A stretch of DNA of 64,000 nucleotides from Dehalogenimonas etheniformans (GTDB lineage: Bacteria; Chloroflexota; Dehalococcoidia; Dehalococcoidales; Dehalococcoidaceae), in assembly GCF_014672715.2 (NCBI RefSeq), contig NZ_CP058566.2, positions 682,001 to 746,000 of the forward strand. The letters run 5' to 3'. The notes beneath the pieces were generated by a model. That model did no database searches. It saw nothing but the letters and a program-made list of their open reading frames with translations, and was not told the DNA's origin. The position numbers and the translations under genes are program-made. Positions 62,784-64,000 of the stretch are shown in pieces (position 1 is the stretch's first letter; every line of letters starts with the position of its first letter).

Positions 62784-64000
62784 TCAGAAGTTCCTTTTTG
62801 CCAACAACGATTTTTGTACTTTGCCGTTGTTATCTTTGGGTAGATCTGCCCTAAACTCAACGACTTTTGGCACCATTGAACCTTTGAGTCGGGTAGCACA
62901 GTGCTCAATAATCATGTTATTGGTTATTTGTGTCCGATAATGCTCGTCAACAACTACGTACGCTTTGATCGAATTACCGAGAATCTGATCTTCGACCGCG
63001 ATGACTGCTGCTTCTGTTATTCCTGGACATGAACACAGCACTTCCTCTATTTCCTTCGGACTGACAAGTTCACCACCGCTCTTGAACATCTCGTCCCGGC
63101 GCGCGATGAAATATAGAAATCCATCTTTGTCTTGTTTGAACAAATCGCCTGTGTGCAGGACCTGTTCCCCGGGGAAAAATCCCGGATGCAACGCTCGAGC
63201 GTTTTCGACCGGACGGTTCCAGTAACCTCTCATTACGGTTGAGCCTCGGACGACCAGTTCTCCCACCACATTAGGTTCTGAGATTCGATTACCCTGTGCA
63301 TCGATCAAGTATACTTCGGTGTTCGGGATGGCGATTCCGACTGACGATGGCCTGCGGTCCAACTCACACGGGGGTAAATAGGAAACCCGTTTACATTCAG
63401 TCAAGCCGTACATGGAAAAGATTTTAACTTTGGGAAAGATGGAGCGTAGTCGATTGATATGGGGTAACGGCAAAGCCTGCCCGGTGCTCGAGATATATCT
63501 TAGGCTATCTAGATTTAATCCGTCGAGATTTTTTAATCGTAAAAGAATGGCTACCATGGTTGGCACGACCGGGAATCCTGTGACATGATTATTGATAATT
63601 GAATCGATAATCCGATATGGGAAAGCAAAGGATTTTTCCAGTATGACGGTGCCACCGAACTTTACAGCCATCAGCACTTGATAAAGGCCGTAATCGAAGG
63701 AGAGTGGCAAGGCATCCAGAATGATGTCACCCGGGGAATTTTCCAGGTATTCAACAATCGAGGTGGCTGCTGTGACCATGTTCAAATGGGTCAGCATAAC
63801 TCCCTTTGGTTCTCCCGTTGAACCCGATGTGTATATTAGGCTAGCAAGATCGACATCAATGGTACCTGCTCCTGGCTTTGAACGAGGATATCGGGCAAGA
63901 GCCTGGGGGTAAGACATGATTTTTCGATCATCTACTGGTGTCGGCGCATCGTTGATGTCAGTCAAGACGATGAGGTGTAGGTCAGAACATTCACCCAGTA
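62784..64000 (-). CDS. AMP-forming acyl-CoA synthetase/ligase, C-terminal part (runs off the window)
   Basis: At least 405 residues; the frame is open to the window edge, so the start lies outside. Seen: the P-loop LIYTSGSTGEPKGVMLTH, MYGLTECKRVSYL, TGDLFKQDKDGFLYFIARRDEMFKSGGELVSP and, near the end, LPKDNNGKVQKSLL with the catalytic Lys. It activates a carboxylate as an adenylate or CoA thioester. As the first visible gene of the leftward operon it could supply an acyl group for glycan acylation; relatives also occur in exosortase-associated loci. Confidence 0.88.
   Translation of the reverse strand, partial: LGECSDLHLIVLTDINDAPTPVDDRKIMSYPQALARYPRSKPGAGTIDVDLASLIYTSGSTGEPKGVMLTHLNMVTAATSIVEYLENSPGDIILDALPLSFDYGLYQVLMAVKFGGTVILEKSFAFPYRIIDSIINNHVTGFPVVPTMVAILLRLKNLDGLNLDSLRYISSTGQALPLPHINRLRSIFPKVKIFSMYGLTECKRVSYLPPCELDRRPSSVGIAIPNTEVYLIDAQGNRISEPNVVGELVVRGSTVMRGYWNRPVENARALHPGFFPGEQVLHTGDLFKQDKDGFLYFIARRDEMFKSGGELVSPKEIEEVLCSCPGITEAAVIAVEDQILGNSIKAYVVVDEHYRTQITNNMIIEHCATRLKGSMVPKVVEFRADLPKDNNGKVQKSLLAKRNF

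Noticed and set aside
62784-64000. Exosortase/PEP-CTERM system
   Set aside because: The AMP-ligase has relatives in such loci, but no exosortase or PEP-CTERM tail was seen in the window.

Overview
The window looks like a chromosomal segment of a strictly anaerobic Chloroflexi-type bacterium, most plausibly Dehalococcoidia (Dehalogenimonas-like). This is inferred from gene content: HisZ-dependent histidine synthesis, isoleucine from citramalate (CimA), short LeuC/LeuD, an archaeal-like ThyA-family protein, a URO-D-family methyltransferase-like protein in place of a canonical HemE, and several genes that appear to start directly at the transcript 5' end. No rRNA gene is present to prove the assignment. 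The left two thirds is moderately GC-rich housekeeping DNA. From about 38 kb to the right edge the DNA is visibly more AT-rich and accessory.

Layout. 1-1.1 kb: remnant of phage-packaging genes (terminase). 1.2-4.7 kb: single-chain type IIG restriction-modification enzyme. 4.8-9.6 kb: NfeD/slipin pair, biotin ligase, LigD-type 3'-phosphoesterase, URO-D-family protein, a receiver with Glu at the phosphorylation site and a broken LuxR-type regulator. 9.7-15.6 kb: hisZ-hisG-hisD-hisC-hisB plus a small zinc-ribbon protein; HisG is a tandem fusion of two HisG units. 15.6-22.0 kb (minus strand): purC, purB, purE, purD, a small protein and guaA. 22.1-23.2 kb: Sua5/YrdC protein and rpiB. 23.2-35.2 kb: branched-chain amino-acid block ilvD-ilvB-ilvN-ilvC, leuA-mgtC-leuC-leuD, leuB-cimA. 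Between ilvC and leuA lies a candidate attenuator: a 17-residue leader peptide rich in Ile/Leu, whose 5' end can pair with the leuA start codon. 35.2-37.9 kb: SagB-type nitroreductase and a three-gene cassette ending in a ThyA-like protein. 37.9-38.4 kb: tRNA-Lys followed by an integrase fragment, a likely island boundary.

38.3-64 kb is a cell-surface polysaccharide locus. It opens with an unusual membrane protein in which an MscS-type mechanosensitive-channel core is fused to a LuxR DNA-binding domain. Then follow a CapK-family ligase, a histidine phosphatase translationally coupled to a divergent enolase paralogue, two secreted TIM-barrel proteins sharing an exactly identical 827-bp segment, a flippase, a GH18-like lipoprotein, three glycosyltransferases, a large polytopic protein, and an operon running leftward from beyond the right edge (AMP-forming ligase, NadE-like, PP-loop amidotransferase-like, CapK, polysaccharide deacetylase, epimerase, nucleotide-sugar dehydrogenase). 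Together these would make, modify, export and trim an acidic, possibly amidated, surface polysaccharide.

A recurring theme is -10 boxes only 6-10 nt upstream of start codons with no Shine-Dalgarno sequence (genes starting at 1029, 4714, 6858, 35791, 48928 and the leuA leader peptide at 28303), which points to leaderless transcription.
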